Of a stretch of 34,284 bases of DNA, positions 1-7,744 are shown piece by piece. The notes beneath the pieces are model-generated. The model was not told where the DNA came from. It saw nothing but the letters and a program-made list of their open reading frames with translations, and searched no databases. The position numbers were made by a program, and so were the translations under genes. Every line of letters begins with the position of its first letter. Position 1 is the first letter of the stretch. Source of the stretch: Flammeovirgaceae bacterium BBD 1991-12 (GTDB lineage Bacteria > Bacteroidota > Bacteroidia > Cytophagales > Cyclobacteriaceae); the NCBI GenBank assembly GCA_001657315.1, contig LYSV01000136.1, positions 1 through 34,284 on the forward strand. Direction: 5' to 3'.

Positions 1-20
1 GTATCACATCTACTTTGACG

Positions 21-350
21 GTTAGGTTTTTCGATCGCACTCACGACCAAACAACCTTACTAAGCCTCGGAGGCTTAGTAAGGTTTCAGCATGTGTTTAA
101 GGGGCGGAATGATCTTTACGAGCGTTTCCACCATTCTCCCGTGCGTTTTGGTCATTCCCGAGTGCGTTTTAGTGATGCCCACATGCGGTGGAAGGGTTCG
201 GGGATGCGTTTTTGTCATTGACGGGAGCGGTGGAGTGATTACCCGATGCGTTTTAGTGGTTTTTTAGTGCGGTGGAATGATTCTTTTATGCCCTGCAATG
301 ATTCTGTACCGCGGTTTAATGATCCTGTACCATGTTTCAGTGTTACAATC
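21..350 (+). repeat. Degenerate 21-bp tandem repeat (heptapeptide VRFxDxx if read in frame)
   Basis: Units start at 120, 141, 162, 183, 204, 225, 246, 267, 288, 309 and 330, exactly 21 bp apart, with a consensus near RTGCGKTKKARTGATTCCC. Further units in the same phase lie at 78 and 99, and a related one at 21. Because 21 is a multiple of three, one plus-strand frame reads as heptads such as VRFGHSR, VRFSDAH, ERWSDYP and VRWNDSF. That frame has a TGA at 219-221 and closes with TAG at 369-371. It could be a decayed repeat protein or a non-coding minisatellite; the array may begin before the window. The rest of 351-480 shows nothing I can name. Confidence 0.75.
53..85. repeat. 33-bp perfect palindrome inside the 21-bp array
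   Basis: AACCTTACTAAGCCTC pairs perfectly with GAGGCTTAGTAAGGTT around a single central G. As RNA it would fold into a stem of about 15 bp with a CGG loop. No T run follows, so it is not a classical terminator. It breaks the 21-bp phase between the unit at 21 and the unit at 78, which fits a later insertion. Confidence 0.8.
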
Positions 351-480
351 CTGGATGGTGTAAAATTATAGTGGATCAAGTGATATTTTTTCTTTGATTC
401 CGGTATTCGGGTTATCATGGCAGACAATAAGATCCACAGGGTGAGAGTTGGTAAAAGAAGATCCGAAAAAGGGGTTAACG

Positions 481-906
481 CTACTGATTTTTATCCAATA
501 GCTTCTCCAGCAGCGCTACCTTTTCCCGCTCGCTTTTCAGCAGTTCCTCGTAGAGCTTTTCATTTTTATCAATAGCTTCCATTAGTTTATCAACAGGATT
601 GAAGGTACATTGATATTGATAATATGGTCCCTGATTATTCGTTGCGCCATCGTAATTGTTCTGGATATTGTAAACGACACTTTCTTCTTCAAAATTCTTT
701 ATGGCTTCCGGCTTTACACCCAGCACGCCTGCTATTTCCTCCAGCATGGTGTCGTCTACTTCCTCGCTTTGCTCAATGTAGGACACCTTCGACTGGCTTA
801 TGCCTAATTTATCAGCTACTACATCCTGTTTGATGCCCAGTATTTCGCGCATGCGGCCGATCTTTCTTCCGAGGTGTTTTTCAGGGGGTTTTGTGTGGCT
901 TTCCAT
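481..906 (-). CDS. Xre-family helix-turn-helix transcriptional regulator
   Basis: A 141-residue DNA-binding protein. Residues about 13-71 form a Cro/C1-type HTH: KIGRMREILGIKQDVVADKL leads into GISQSKVSYIEQ, the recognition-helix signature. The middle (78-103) is Asn/Tyr/Gln-rich, and 104-140 is a charged, leucine-containing helix likely to form a coiled coil for dimerisation. The target is unknown. The gene stands alone on the minus strand next to the repeat array. A promoter-like pair (TTG, TATATTTC) lies immediately upstream, so close that the transcript may be nearly leaderless, which could fit autoregulation but is inference. Ordinary chromosomal regulators of this build are common in Bacteroidota. 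Confidence 0.85.
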   Translation of the reverse strand: MESHTKPPEKHLGRKIGRMREILGIKQDVVADKLGISQSKVSYIEQSEEVDDTMLEEIAGVLGVKPEAIKNFEEESVVYNIQNNYDGATNNQGPYYQYQCTFNPVDKLMEAIDKNEKLYEELLKSEREKVALLEKLLDKNQ

Positions 907-910
907 GGGC

Positions 911-941
911 GAAATATAGCAAGTTTTTCATAGTATGCCAA
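911..941 (-). promoter_or_regulatory. Putative promoter of the Xre regulator
   Basis: On the minus strand TTG (939-941) is followed after 20 nt by TATATTTC (911-918), one mismatch from the Bacteroidota -7 consensus TAnnTTTG. The box ends only about 4 nt before the ATG at 906, implying little or no 5' leader. This is a consensus match only. Confidence 0.35.
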
Positions 942-1082
942 CCCTGTAAATATTATACCCGGCACACCAGATAATGTACCCAGGGCGCCTGTTGGGATAC
1001 CCGGGTGTTTTTATAGTGCTTTACCCTGTGGCGCCTGCCCCCGGAGGGAGGATGCCCGTATCTAAACCAAAAAACAGAACCA

Positions 1083-1379
1083 ATGATGACTACAGAAGAA
1101 GCACACCCACACAAAAATGTTTACCCTGCCTTAATCAAGGAACTGTTTGATTTCAACAGCCCTGAAACCTACCGCAGGCACCTGCACGAAGTATGGGGGG
1201 TATACCTCATGTACCTGGAGCAAAGCGGCTACCGCTATGACTTTACGGAGATCGCCGAGAGTATGTACTTCCTGATCAATTTTCTCCAGTGGGCAGACCT
1301 GGAGATGAGACGGGATCCTTGCTGTCCCTTTGAGTCCAAACAGGCTGAGGCTGACCTGAATCCGGCAAAAGGCACCTGA
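1083..1379 (+). CDS. Hypothetical protein, 98 aa
   Basis: I do not recognise this protein. It has no signal peptide or membrane segment and reads as mostly helical, with aromatic-rich stretches (residues 36-53 and 61-71) and a CysCys pair at 80-81. The C-terminal 20 residues are polar and probably disordered. Two adjacent ATGs (1083 and 1086) could serve as start; there is no clear ribosome binding site. It stands alone, 176 bp from the divergent Xre gene, with no obvious terminator after it. Composition resembles real coding sequence and no longer frame competes, so I keep it as a probable gene without function. Confidence 0.55.
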   Translation: MMTTEEAHPHKNVYPALIKELFDFNSPETYRRHLHEVWGVYLMYLEQSGYRYDFTEIAESMYFLINFLQWADLEMRRDPCCPFESKQAEADLNPAKGT

Positions 1380-1800
1380 ATTCCTGGTGGCAAAGTAAGA
1401 ACGAGAGCCCGTTCAGACAGGAGGCGCTTACTGTATGTAATACCTGCATTCAGGAAGTGTATGTTCCGGCAGTATTCCCTGAGACAATTACTGGCCGTTG
1501 TAGTCAGGCTCCTCTGGTCTCAGGTACTGCCTCAGCAAGTGAAGGAGCTTATTCCTATACTGCTACTTTCCGGTACACCTTAAGCTAAATGGGAGTCATG
1601 ACCGGTTGATATTTGGGTGAGGGCATTTAATGAAGCAGTTGACAAATTCCCAAAGTCGCAGACTTCTTTGCTTATCATTCTTTGGCATAGTACAGACTCA
1701 AGTAACCGCTGCGCTCATACTTAAGCCAGTGGAGGGTATACCAAAACCCAGTAGTCAGGAATTTAAAACATCTCCATTACAGATGCCCCTCCCTGGTTGT
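1380..1800. other. Long intergenic region upstream of ppiD-like gene
   Basis: About 420 bp without a convincing gene. The frame 1355-1588 is open and reads like a Ser/Thr/Ala-rich beta-type protein end (for example SQAPLVSGTASASEGAYS) but has no start codon, so it may be a gene remnant. A 73-codon ATG frame at 1630-1851 runs through the promoter of the next gene and looks spurious. Confidence 0.4.
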
Positions 1801-1830
1801 TTGATTTTATACCCATACTGCGTAAATTTG
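1801..1830 (+). promoter_or_regulatory. Bacteroidota sigma-A type promoter for ppiD-like gene
   Basis: TTG at 1801-1803, a 19-nt spacer, then TAAATTTG at 1823-1830 exactly match the Bacteroidota consensus TTG-N19-TAnnTTTG. Transcription would start near 1836, giving a leader of about 30 nt before the ATG at 1868. Confidence 0.75.
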
Positions 1831-1867
1831 CGCCTCTTTATTCTAAGCTAGAAACTACAAACGCACA

Positions 1868-3955
1868 ATGGCATTAATAAATACTCTTAGGAATAAGATG
1901 GGGAAAGTGGTCGTAGGTCTCGTGGCGGTAGCTATCCTGTCCTTTATTCTGGCGGACCTTCTTGGGCCGAACTCTTTTTTGATGGGCAATGACAATGATG
2001 TTGGAGAGATCGCCGGAGAGACCATCAGCCTGCAGGAATTTCAAAATGAAGTTCAGGAACGGGAAAACAGTTATATACTGAATCTGGGTCGCACAGCCTC
2101 CGAAAGTGAAAAGCCCACGCTCAGACAGCAGGCCTGGGAGCTCCTGATCACCAAATACGCTTTTACCAAAGAGTATCAGCAGGTAGGGGTGGCCGTGACC
2201 GGTGATGAGCTTTGGGATATGATGCAGGGTAAAAATATCAGCCCAGGCATCAAACAGTCCTTTACCAATCCGGAAACGGGGGAATTTGACCGCCAGCAGT
2301 TTATGCAGTTCCTACAGCAACTGCCCAGTATGCCTACAGATGCGCAGGTGAGGTGGGAGCTTTTCAAAAATGAGCTCAAACCCGGCCGTGAGCGTTTGAA
2401 GTATGAGAATCTAATGCTTCTTTCCACCAATGTGACGTCGGAAGAAGGCAAAAGAGAATACAACGCACAAACAGATGTAGCTGAACTGAAGTATTTGTAT
2501 ATCCCTTATTATTCAGTAAATGATTCGCTGGTCTCCGTTACGGATAGTGAGCTTGAAGCTTACCTCGATGATAACAGTGAGAGATATAAGGTAGATCATA
2601 CGAGAAGCCTGAAGTATATTTCCTTTCCGGTACAACCCTCCGAAGAGGATTCTGCATTTGTGAAGCAGGAAATGCTCGATCTCAGAGAAGAGTTTAAGTC
2701 GGTAAACGATGACTCTGTATTTGCCAGTGTCAACACGGACGGGCTGAGTTTCTTTGGCAAGTATAACTTGGGTACATTACCACTACAGCTTCAGAGTAAT
2801 GTAGATAACCTTACGAAGGGAGATGTTCGTGGACCATACCTCGAAGGCAGCAACTATAAATTGTATAAAGTGACTGATATCTTTGAAGATACAGTAGACT
2901 ATGCCCGCGCCAGCCACATTCTGATAAAGGGAGAAGATGACGAAGCCCGGCAGGAAGCAAGAAGGATACTCAATGAGATCAGGAGTGGCGCCAGCTTTGA
3001 AGACATGGCCCGTGAGTATGGTACGGATGGTACAGCCCCGAAGGGAGGGGATCTCGGTTGGTTTGAGACCGGCAAAATGGTAGATGAATTCAATGATGCC
3101 GTATTCAGCGCTACACGCACCGGACTCATCAATAACCCTGTAAAAACCCAATTTGGCTACCACATCATAAGGGTAGATGAGCTAAAAACAAACACAGCCT
3201 ACAAAGTAGCTGCTATTGAGCGGGAGATACTCCCAAGTGATGAAACACAAAATGTTGCTTACCGGAAAGCCGATGAATTTGCCAATGCCGTTGACGATCT
3301 GGAAAGCTTCGACGGAAGGGCCGCAAGTGATACACTTAGTGTAATACCTGCAGAAAAGCTGGGGATCAATGACCGTAGAATAGGTGCGCTGGGTAACGCC
3401 CGGCAGGTGATCCAATGGCTTTTCAAGGATGCCTCCCGTGGAGAAGTGTCTGATGTATTTGAACTGGATGATCAGTATGTTGTGGCGGTGATGACGAGAG
3501 AAACGGAAGAAGGCTATCAGTCGCTTACTGCGATCAAAGGTGAGCTGACCGTAAAGGTAAAAAATGAGAAAAAAGGCAAAATTATCATAGACAAACTCGC
3601 AGGCATGTCCGGTTCACTGGATGAAATCGCAACGGCTTACGGAGAAGATGCCAATGTCTACAGTTCCAGTGATCTGAAAATAAACAGCAACTCCCTGCCT
3701 AGCGTAGGATTTGATCCGGTAGCGGTGGGGATGGCATTTTCACTGGAATCCGGTGGAAAATCGGAAGCATTTGCATCGGAAAACGGTGTTCTCATTGTTG
3801 AAATGCAAAACAAGACTGTAGCTCCGGAGATTGCTGATTACGCTACCTATATCACCCAGCTTGAACAGAACCGGAAAAACCGGACCGGGTACAATATCAC
3901 AGAAGCGATCAAGGAGTTTGCCGATATCAAGGATGAGCGATATAAATATTACTGA
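1868..3955 (+). CDS. PpiD-like membrane-anchored peptidylprolyl isomerase (SurA_N and PPIC domains)
   Basis: A 695-residue periplasmic folding factor anchored in the inner membrane. Residues 13-32 form one N-terminal transmembrane helix after a short basic cytoplasmic tail. A SurA/PpiD-type chaperone region follows (about 45-200), then a parvulin PPIC domain at about 346-438, recognisable by ASHILIKG, GGDLGWFETGKMVDEFNDAV and TQFGYHIIRV. The C-terminal 250 residues match the extended region of Bacteroidota PpiD-like proteins. The family isomerises Xaa-Pro bonds and chaperones newly exported proteins. It has its own consensus promoter and a strong terminator, so it is probably monocistronic. 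The start is fixed by the basic MALINTLRNK end ahead of the membrane helix. Annotation as generic SurA N-terminal protein is equally valid. Confidence 0.92.
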   Translation: MALINTLRNKMGKVVVGLVAVAILSFILADLLGPNSFLMGNDNDVGEIAGETISLQEFQNEVQERENSYILNLGRTASESEKPTLRQQAWELLITKYAFTKEYQQVGVAVTGDELWDMMQGKNISPGIKQSFTNPETGEFDRQQFMQFLQQLPSMPTDAQVRWELFKNELKPGRERLKYENLMLLSTNVTSEEGKREYNAQTDVAELKYLYIPYYSVNDSLVSVTDSELEAYLDDNSERYKVDHTRSLKYISFPVQPSEEDSAFVKQEMLDLREEFKSVNDDSVFASVNTDGLSFFGKYNLGTLPLQLQSNVDNLTKGDVRGPYLEGSNYKLYKVTDIFEDTVDYARASHILIKGEDDEARQEARRILNEIRSGASFEDMAREYGTDGTAPKGGDLGWFETGKMVDEFNDAVFSATRTGLINNPVKTQFGYHIIRVDELKTNTAYKVAAIEREILPSDETQNVAYRKADEFANAVDDLESFDGRAASDTLSVIPAEKLGINDRRIGALGNARQVIQWLFKDASRGEVSDVFELDDQYVVAVMTRETEEGYQSLTAIKGELTVKVKNEKKGKIIIDKLAGMSGSLDEIATAYGEDANVYSSSDLKINSNSLPSVGFDPVAVGMAFSLESGGKSEAFASENGVLIVEMQNKTVAPEIADYATYITQLEQNRKNRTGYNITEAIKEFADIKDERYKYY

Positions 3956-3974
3956 TAAAGTGTAAAAGTAATTT

Positions 3975-4011
3975 GACAAAAGCGGGTAATTCAACCCGCT
4001 TTTGTCTTTTT
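3975..4011 (+). terminator. Rho-independent terminator after ppiD-like gene
   Basis: GACAAAAGCGGGT (3975-3987) pairs perfectly with ACCCGCTTTTGTC (3994-4006) around a 6-nt loop, followed by TTTTT. Only 17 nt separate it from the ATG of the next operon, so that operon must use read-through or a promoter at or before the hairpin. Confidence 0.88.
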
Positions 4012-4028
4012 AAGACATACTACAGACC

Positions 4029-4289
4029 ATGGACACATCTATTGAATCCTTCAGGGAAAAGCTCGACAATGAATACAACTGGCCTGCCTTATATACCTTC
4101 AAGTTCATTGTCCCCAGTGACAAGTCAGGGGAAATAAAGAAACTATTCCAAAACCATGACGTTATTGAAAAAGCGTCAAGCAATGGAAACTATATCAGTG
4201 TGACCTCAAAAGTCATGGCGCAGTCCAGCGATTACATCATTGATATATACATAAAAGCAAGTAAGGTTGACGGTGTTATTTCACTATGA
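4029..4289 (+). CDS. DUF493 (YbeD-like) family protein
   Basis: An 86-residue cytoplasmic protein of the DUF493/YbeD family, an ACT-like small alpha-beta fold. The family hallmarks are visible: the start ESFREKLDNEYNWPALYTFK, the strand FIVPSD, and the ending YISVTSKVMAQSSDYIIDIY. The biochemical function is not established; E. coli YbeD sits by lipoate genes, which is not the case here. It is the first gene of a tight run to 7493, and its stop overlaps the following methyltransferase start by four bases (ATGA), implying translational coupling. Confidence 0.85.
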   Translation: MDTSIESFREKLDNEYNWPALYTFKFIVPSDKSGEIKKLFQNHDVIEKASSNGNYISVTSKVMAQSSDYIIDIYIKASKVDGVISL

Positions 4290-5011
4290 GAAGTCCGATC
4301 AGGATATATATGGCAGTAGGTTTAATCTTCACTTTGTGGAGTACTGCGTGTAATCAGTCCTCCCATCAGGAACCTTCCGAGGTGGCGACAGAGACCGGTA
4401 GCAACGAAACACTCACAGACGCAGCATCCTTCAACCTGAATGACTTTCAGCAGCTGGTAGACACCTACGAAGACCCTGCGAGAAGCGAATGGCAAAACCC
4501 AGGGCTGATCATGGAAATGCTGGGTGACCTTGATGACAGGACCATTGCAGATATTGGTGCAGGCACGGGTTATTTCACATTTCGTTTGGCTGCGGAGGGA
4601 GCAAAAGTGATCGCTATAGACATTGATGAACGATTTCTGGAGTATATAGAGCAAAGAAAAGCCGAGCTCCATCAGGCCAACAAGGAAGACGTGATCGTCA
4701 CAAGGCTGTCACTGGATGACGATCCCCTTTTGGAAGACGAAGAAATTGACCATGCTTTACTTGTCAACACCTATTATTTTCTCAAAAACCCCGTTTCCTA
4801 CCTCAGGAAGGTGCATAAAGGATTGAAAAGTACGGGCAGGCTTATCATTGTGGACTACCATACCGGAAATATTCCCGTAGGGCCCGCTACGGAATTCAGG
4901 GTAGACCCCAACAGGGTAAAAAAAGAGCTGGAGCAGGCAGGGTTCGGGGAAATAACCATTGATGAAAACGCTCTGAAATATCAGTATCTTATCACTGCCA
5001 ATAAACTATAA
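4286..5011 (+). CDS. Class I SAM-dependent methyltransferase with lipoprotein-type signal
   Basis: A 241-residue methyltransferase. The SAM-binding motif I is clear at residues 87-96 (IADIGAGTGY), followed by the acidic beta-2 end (AIDID, 110-114). The catalytic fold spans about 64-240. The first 22 residues resemble a lipoprotein signal: two arginines, a hydrophobic stretch, and WSTAC ending in Cys22, followed by a Ser/Glu/Thr-rich linker to about residue 60. That is odd, since SAM is cytosolic. Either the signal is real and the protein is exported, or the N-terminus is a membrane tether. The lipobox lacks the usual Leu at -3, though Bacteroidota tolerate this. Substrate unknown. It overlaps the upstream gene by 4 bp. 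Confidence 0.8.
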   Translation: MRSPIRIYMAVGLIFTLWSTACNQSSHQEPSEVATETGSNETLTDAASFNLNDFQQLVDTYEDPARSEWQNPGLIMEMLGDLDDRTIADIGAGTGYFTFRLAAEGAKVIAIDIDERFLEYIEQRKAELHQANKEDVIVTRLSLDDDPLLEDEEIDHALLVNTYYFLKNPVSYLRKVHKGLKSTGRLIIVDYHTGNIPVGPATEFRVDPNRVKKELEQAGFGEITIDENALKYQYLITANKL

Positions 5012-5014
5012 GTT

Positions 5015-5245
5015 ATGTGGACCGAAGAAGACAACAGGCTAAAGAAGACCTTCACGTTTGGCGATTTTGTGGAGGCTTTCGGATTCATGAGTAAAGTGGC
5101 CATTGTGGCTGAGAAAATGGATCACCACCCCAACTGGTCGAATGTTTATAACACCGTAAGCTTTGAGCTGAACACGCACGATGCCGGAGACGTGGTAACG
5201 GAGAAGGACCACAAGCTGGCCGAAGCTATAGATAAACTTGCCTGA
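5015..5245 (+). CDS. 4a-hydroxytetrahydrobiopterin dehydratase (pterin-4a-carbinolamine dehydratase)
   Basis: A 76-residue cytoplasmic enzyme that dehydrates 4a-hydroxytetrahydrobiopterin to recycle the pterin cofactor of aromatic amino acid hydroxylases. The active-site motif H37-H38-P39-N-W41 is intact, as are the [13 protein letters not shown] helix and the terminal [12 protein letters not shown] helix typical of PCD/DCoH. It is shorter than the roughly 100-residue proteobacterial PhhB because it lacks the N-terminal extension, as is usual for compact bacterial forms. It starts 3 nt after the methyltransferase stop. No pterin-dependent hydroxylase lies in the window. Confidence 0.9.
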   Translation: MWTEEDNRLKKTFTFGDFVEAFGFMSKVAIVAEKMDHHPNWSNVYNTVSFELNTHDAGDVVTEKDHKLAEAIDKLA

Positions 5246-5921
5246 AAACCTGTCCACTCAGCTTTATCTGGTCCCTACTCCCATAGGGAACCTTGAGGAC
5301 ATTACGCTCAGGGCATTGAAGATATTAAAGGAAGTGGACATCATTCTCGCGGAAGACACCCGCAATTCCGGTGTTCTGCTTCGTCATCATGATATCAGCA
5401 AGCCCTTGCAGAGCTATCATATCTTTAACGAACACAAAACTGTTGAGCAACTGATCAGGAGGCTGAAAGAGGGCGAAACCATGGCACTCATCTCCGATGC
5501 TGGCACGCCTTCTATCTCAGATCCCGGATTTCTGTTGGTGAGGGAATGCTTGAAAGCGGGCATTAATGTGGAGTGCCTCCCCGGAGCCACAGCGTTTGTG
5601 CCAGCTCTGGTGAAATCCGGCCTGCCCTCTGACAGGTTTGTGTTTGAAGGGTTTCTTCCCCATAAAAAGGGGCGCCAGACCAGGCTGGAAAAGATCGGTC
5701 AGGAAGAGAGGACCATTGTGCTGTATGAATCCCCACACCGGCTCTTAAAGTGCCTCGATCAGCTTATGGAGCACTGTGGTGAAGACAGGCAGGCTTCTGT
5801 ATCACGTGAACTCACCAAAATTCACGAGGAAACTGTAAATGGCACCTTAAAGGAGATCAGGGAATACTTCACAAAAGGCAGCGTAAAAGGGGAGATCGTA
5901 ATCGTAGTCCATGGCAGGTAG
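5238..5921 (+). CDS. rsmI: 16S rRNA (cytidine-1402-2'-O)-methyltransferase RsmI
   Basis: A 227-residue tetrapyrrole-methylase-fold enzyme that 2'-O-methylates C1402 in the decoding centre of 16S rRNA. Signature segments are intact: [17 protein letters not shown] near the start, [25 protein letters not shown] and [18 protein letters not shown], then the GFLPHKKGR segment. Length is slightly under the usual 230-280 residues because the C-terminal extra domain is absent, which is common in Bacteroidota. The frame opens with TTG at 5238, overlapping the dehydratase stop by 8 bp; no ATG precedes the conserved LVPTPIG segment, so a TTG (or downstream CTG) start is required. It overlaps the next gene by 11 bp. 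Confidence 0.93.
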   Translation: MPENLSTQLYLVPTPIGNLEDITLRALKILKEVDIILAEDTRNSGVLLRHHDISKPLQSYHIFNEHKTVEQLIRRLKEGETMALISDAGTPSISDPGFLLVRECLKAGINVECLPGATAFVPALVKSGLPSDRFVFEGFLPHKKGRQTRLEKIGQEERTIVLYESPHRLLKCLDQLMEHCGEDRQASVSRELTKIHEETVNGTLKEIREYFTKGSVKGEIVIVVHGR

Positions 5922-6696
5922 TCTGAGCAGGTTCGTGATCATGGGTGTGATCTCCGTCATGCTGGTGAGCATAGCAAAGCTCTGTTTCCCTGTATTGGGA
6001 CTGATCGCATTGGCCCCGTTTTTTGTTGTGCTGAAGGGCGCCATTGATGGAGAGCTGAAACCTTTCACGTGGTTGATGTTATCCGGCCTGATGTTCTCGC
6101 TTGTTTTCATTATATGGAGAATTACAGCCGGTGCTGGGTATGACGCCATTGTATCCGTACTTTTTTACAGTTTTACTCTCACGCTGGCCGTGAGCCTGTT
6201 TCTTATCACAGACAGGTTTTCCAGAAACCGGCTCGGCCTTTTTACCATTGGTTTCTTTTGGCTGGGATATGATTATCTGATCCTGAAGCTATACCCACAG
6301 TGCAGCGTATTTTTCCTGGGAAATGTTTTTGACGGCTCTTCTTTGGTGAACTGGTCCCGGCACACCGGTTTTATGGGCATCACCCTCTGGATATTGATCG
6401 CCAATCTGCTGTTTTATTATGTGATCTTTAAAGGTGAGGCGATCTTTCAGGGCAGGATCAGGTGGTTGAGCCTCTCCTACACCCTGATCATCATTTCCAT
6501 ACCTGTAGTGATCAGCGTATTCTTTCTGCAGGAAACAGATCCGGTCACCTGGCATGAGATGATCGGCCTTTATGTGAGAGGCGAAATAAAAGACACCTCG
6601 GAATACACGCAAAGAGGCGAATGGTTAGGAAGAACGGCAGCCTGGGTTTCCGTACTTTTGCTGATATACAGTCTTGTAAAACAAAGAATAAAATGA
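5911..6696 (+). CDS. Polytopic membrane protein resembling Lnt transmembrane scaffold without nitrilase domain
   Basis: A 261-residue membrane protein with roughly seven or eight hydrophobic segments. Parts recall apolipoprotein N-acyltransferase: an N-terminal hairpin FPVLGLIALAPFF (26-38), a mid-protein stretch LVNWSRHTGFMGITLWILIA (145-164) like the Lnt pattern QW..xTG..G.S.W, and a C-terminal EYTQRGEWLG (231-240) before the last helix, like the Lnt ending T.Y.R.G. The roughly 250-residue carbon-nitrogen hydrolase domain, with its Glu-Lys-Cys triad, should lie between residues about 205 and 220 and is absent. It may be a catalytically dead relative or a distinct family that shares the membrane fold. 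It overlaps rsmI by 11 bp and the next gene by 4 bp. Confidence 0.55.
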   Translation: MAGSLSRFVIMGVISVMLVSIAKLCFPVLGLIALAPFFVVLKGAIDGELKPFTWLMLSGLMFSLVFIIWRITAGAGYDAIVSVLFYSFTLTLAVSLFLITDRFSRNRLGLFTIGFFWLGYDYLILKLYPQCSVFFLGNVFDGSSLVNWSRHTGFMGITLWILIANLLFYYVIFKGEAIFQGRIRWLSLSYTLIIISIPVVISVFFLQETDPVTWHEMIGLYVRGEIKDTSEYTQRGEWLGRTAAWVSVLLLIYSLVKQRIK

Positions 6697-7493
6697 TCAA
6701 CCTTCCAACTGTAAACAACGCAGTAAGAGAGACCTGCCTGCAGGTAGCTGACTTTATCAAAAAGGAAAGCACCGAATTCAGCAGGGATAAAATTGAGCAA
6801 AAGGGTTTTAATGATCTGGTTTCCTATGTGGATAAGGAATCGGAGCAGCAAATAGTGAACGCCTGCAAAAAAATACTACCCGAGGCAGGATTCATCACGG
6901 AAGAAGGTACGGAAACGATCAGAAAGGAAGAATACAACTGGATCATAGATCCCCTGGATGGCACAACAAACTTTACGCATGGGTTGCCTGTGTATGCTAT
7001 CAGTATAGCCCTGATGCAGCATGATGAGATCGTGGCCGGCGTAGTACACGAAGTAAACAGAAATGAATGCTTTCACGCCGTAAAGGGAGAGCGGGCATAC
7101 TGCAATGAAAAGGTCATATCGGTATCCCCTATCACCGAACTCAACGACAGCCTGCTGGCCACAGGCTTCCCTTATTACGACTTTGGCCAGATAGAGGAAT
7201 ACCTGCGTATTCTGAATGCCTTTATGCAGCAAACACATGGTTTACGGAGATTAGGCAGCGCCGCCGTAGACCTCGCGTATGTGGCTTGCGGCAGATTTGA
7301 AGGTTTTTTTGAGTTCAACCTGAACGCCTGGGATGTGGCCGCAGGAGCGTTTATTGTAAAACAGGCAGGAGGTCTGGTAACAGACTTCAAGGGCGGCAGT
7401 AACTATACCTTTGGCAGAGAGATCATAGCCGGTGGACCTGTCCAGCCACAAGTGACCAAAGTTATTCAGGAATTCTGGAAGGAAAAGAACTAA
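6693..7493 (+). CDS. Inositol-1-monophosphatase family protein
   Basis: A 266-residue Mg-dependent phosphatase of the IMPase/SuhB superfamily, hydrolysing inositol monophosphate or a similar sugar phosphate. Metal-binding motifs are complete: E70/E71 in ITEEGTE, D86-PLDGTT (IIDPLDGTTNF, 84-94) and W213-DVAAG in the C-terminal half. Length is typical. I chose the ATG at 6693 because it forms an ATGA overlap with the previous stop, the usual coupling in this run; the frame extends upstream to 6621 but only through the preceding gene. Substrate cannot be told from sequence; CysQ-like activity on PAP is a less likely alternative. Confidence 0.92.
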   Translation: MINLPTVNNAVRETCLQVADFIKKESTEFSRDKIEQKGFNDLVSYVDKESEQQIVNACKKILPEAGFITEEGTETIRKEEYNWIIDPLDGTTNFTHGLPVYAISIALMQHDEIVAGVVHEVNRNECFHAVKGERAYCNEKVISVSPITELNDSLLATGFPYYDFGQIEEYLRILNAFMQQTHGLRRLGSAAVDLAYVACGRFEGFFEFNLNAWDVAAGAFIVKQAGGLVTDFKGGSNYTFGREIIAGGPVQPQVTKVIQEFWKEKN

Positions 7494-7522
7494 TGCCTTA
7501 CCTTTAAGGTTATAAGGACACC

Positions 7523-7669
7523 ATGCAGGAAATACTGGTAGGTATATTGTTTATCGGAGCCGTTGTATACTTAGGCTCCTTCCTTTTCAAAAGCACTAAA
7601 GGAGAAGGATCATGTTCTTCAAACTGTGGCTGTGAGTCCAAAAGTCCAGTGTCCAAAGCTCAGAGGTAA
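7523..7669 (+). CDS. FeoB-associated Cys-rich membrane mini-protein
   Basis: A 48-residue protein: one N-terminal membrane helix (residues 3-22, ILVGILFIGAVVYLGSFLF), a short basic-polar turn, then a cysteine cluster C31, C35, C37 (SCSSNCGCES). This is the layout of the FeoB-associated Cys-rich family, usually found next to ferrous-iron transporters, though no feoB is in the window. Its last 10 or so codons run into an AAAGTCCA/GTTCAA repeat, so the tail (SKSPVSKAQR) is probably repeat-derived and the original stop may have been lost. It lies 29 nt after the phosphatase gene and probably shares its transcript. Confidence 0.75.
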   Translation: MQEILVGILFIGAVVYLGSFLFKSTKGEGSCSSNCGCESKSPVSKAQR

Positions 7670-7736
7670 GCGTTCAAAAGTTCAATGTTTAAAGTTTAAA
7701 GTTCTATAATTTGTACAACGTTGAACATTGAACATC
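7638..7736. repeat. GTTCAA-type short repeat with inverted arms between convergent genes
   Basis: The stretch is built from AAAGTCCA, GTTCAA and GTTTAAA words. GTTCAATGTT (7680-7689) is inverted as AACATTGAAC (7724-7733), so a 10-bp stem with a 34-nt loop can form. It lies between the 3' ends of a plus and a minus gene and may act as a shared terminator-like structure. Relatives occur at 19509-19588 and 20565-20590. Confidence 0.65.
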
Positions 7737-7744
7737 CAACTACC

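Noticed and set aside
15-221. 68-codon plus-strand frame over the first repeats
   Set aside because: It starts at TTG, contains the palindrome and ends inside a repeat unit; the heptads continue past its stop. Treated as part of the repeat array, not a gene.
1630-1851. 73-codon ATG frame upstream of the ppiD-like gene
   Set aside because: It runs across the promoter at 1801-1830 and has no recognisable protein character.
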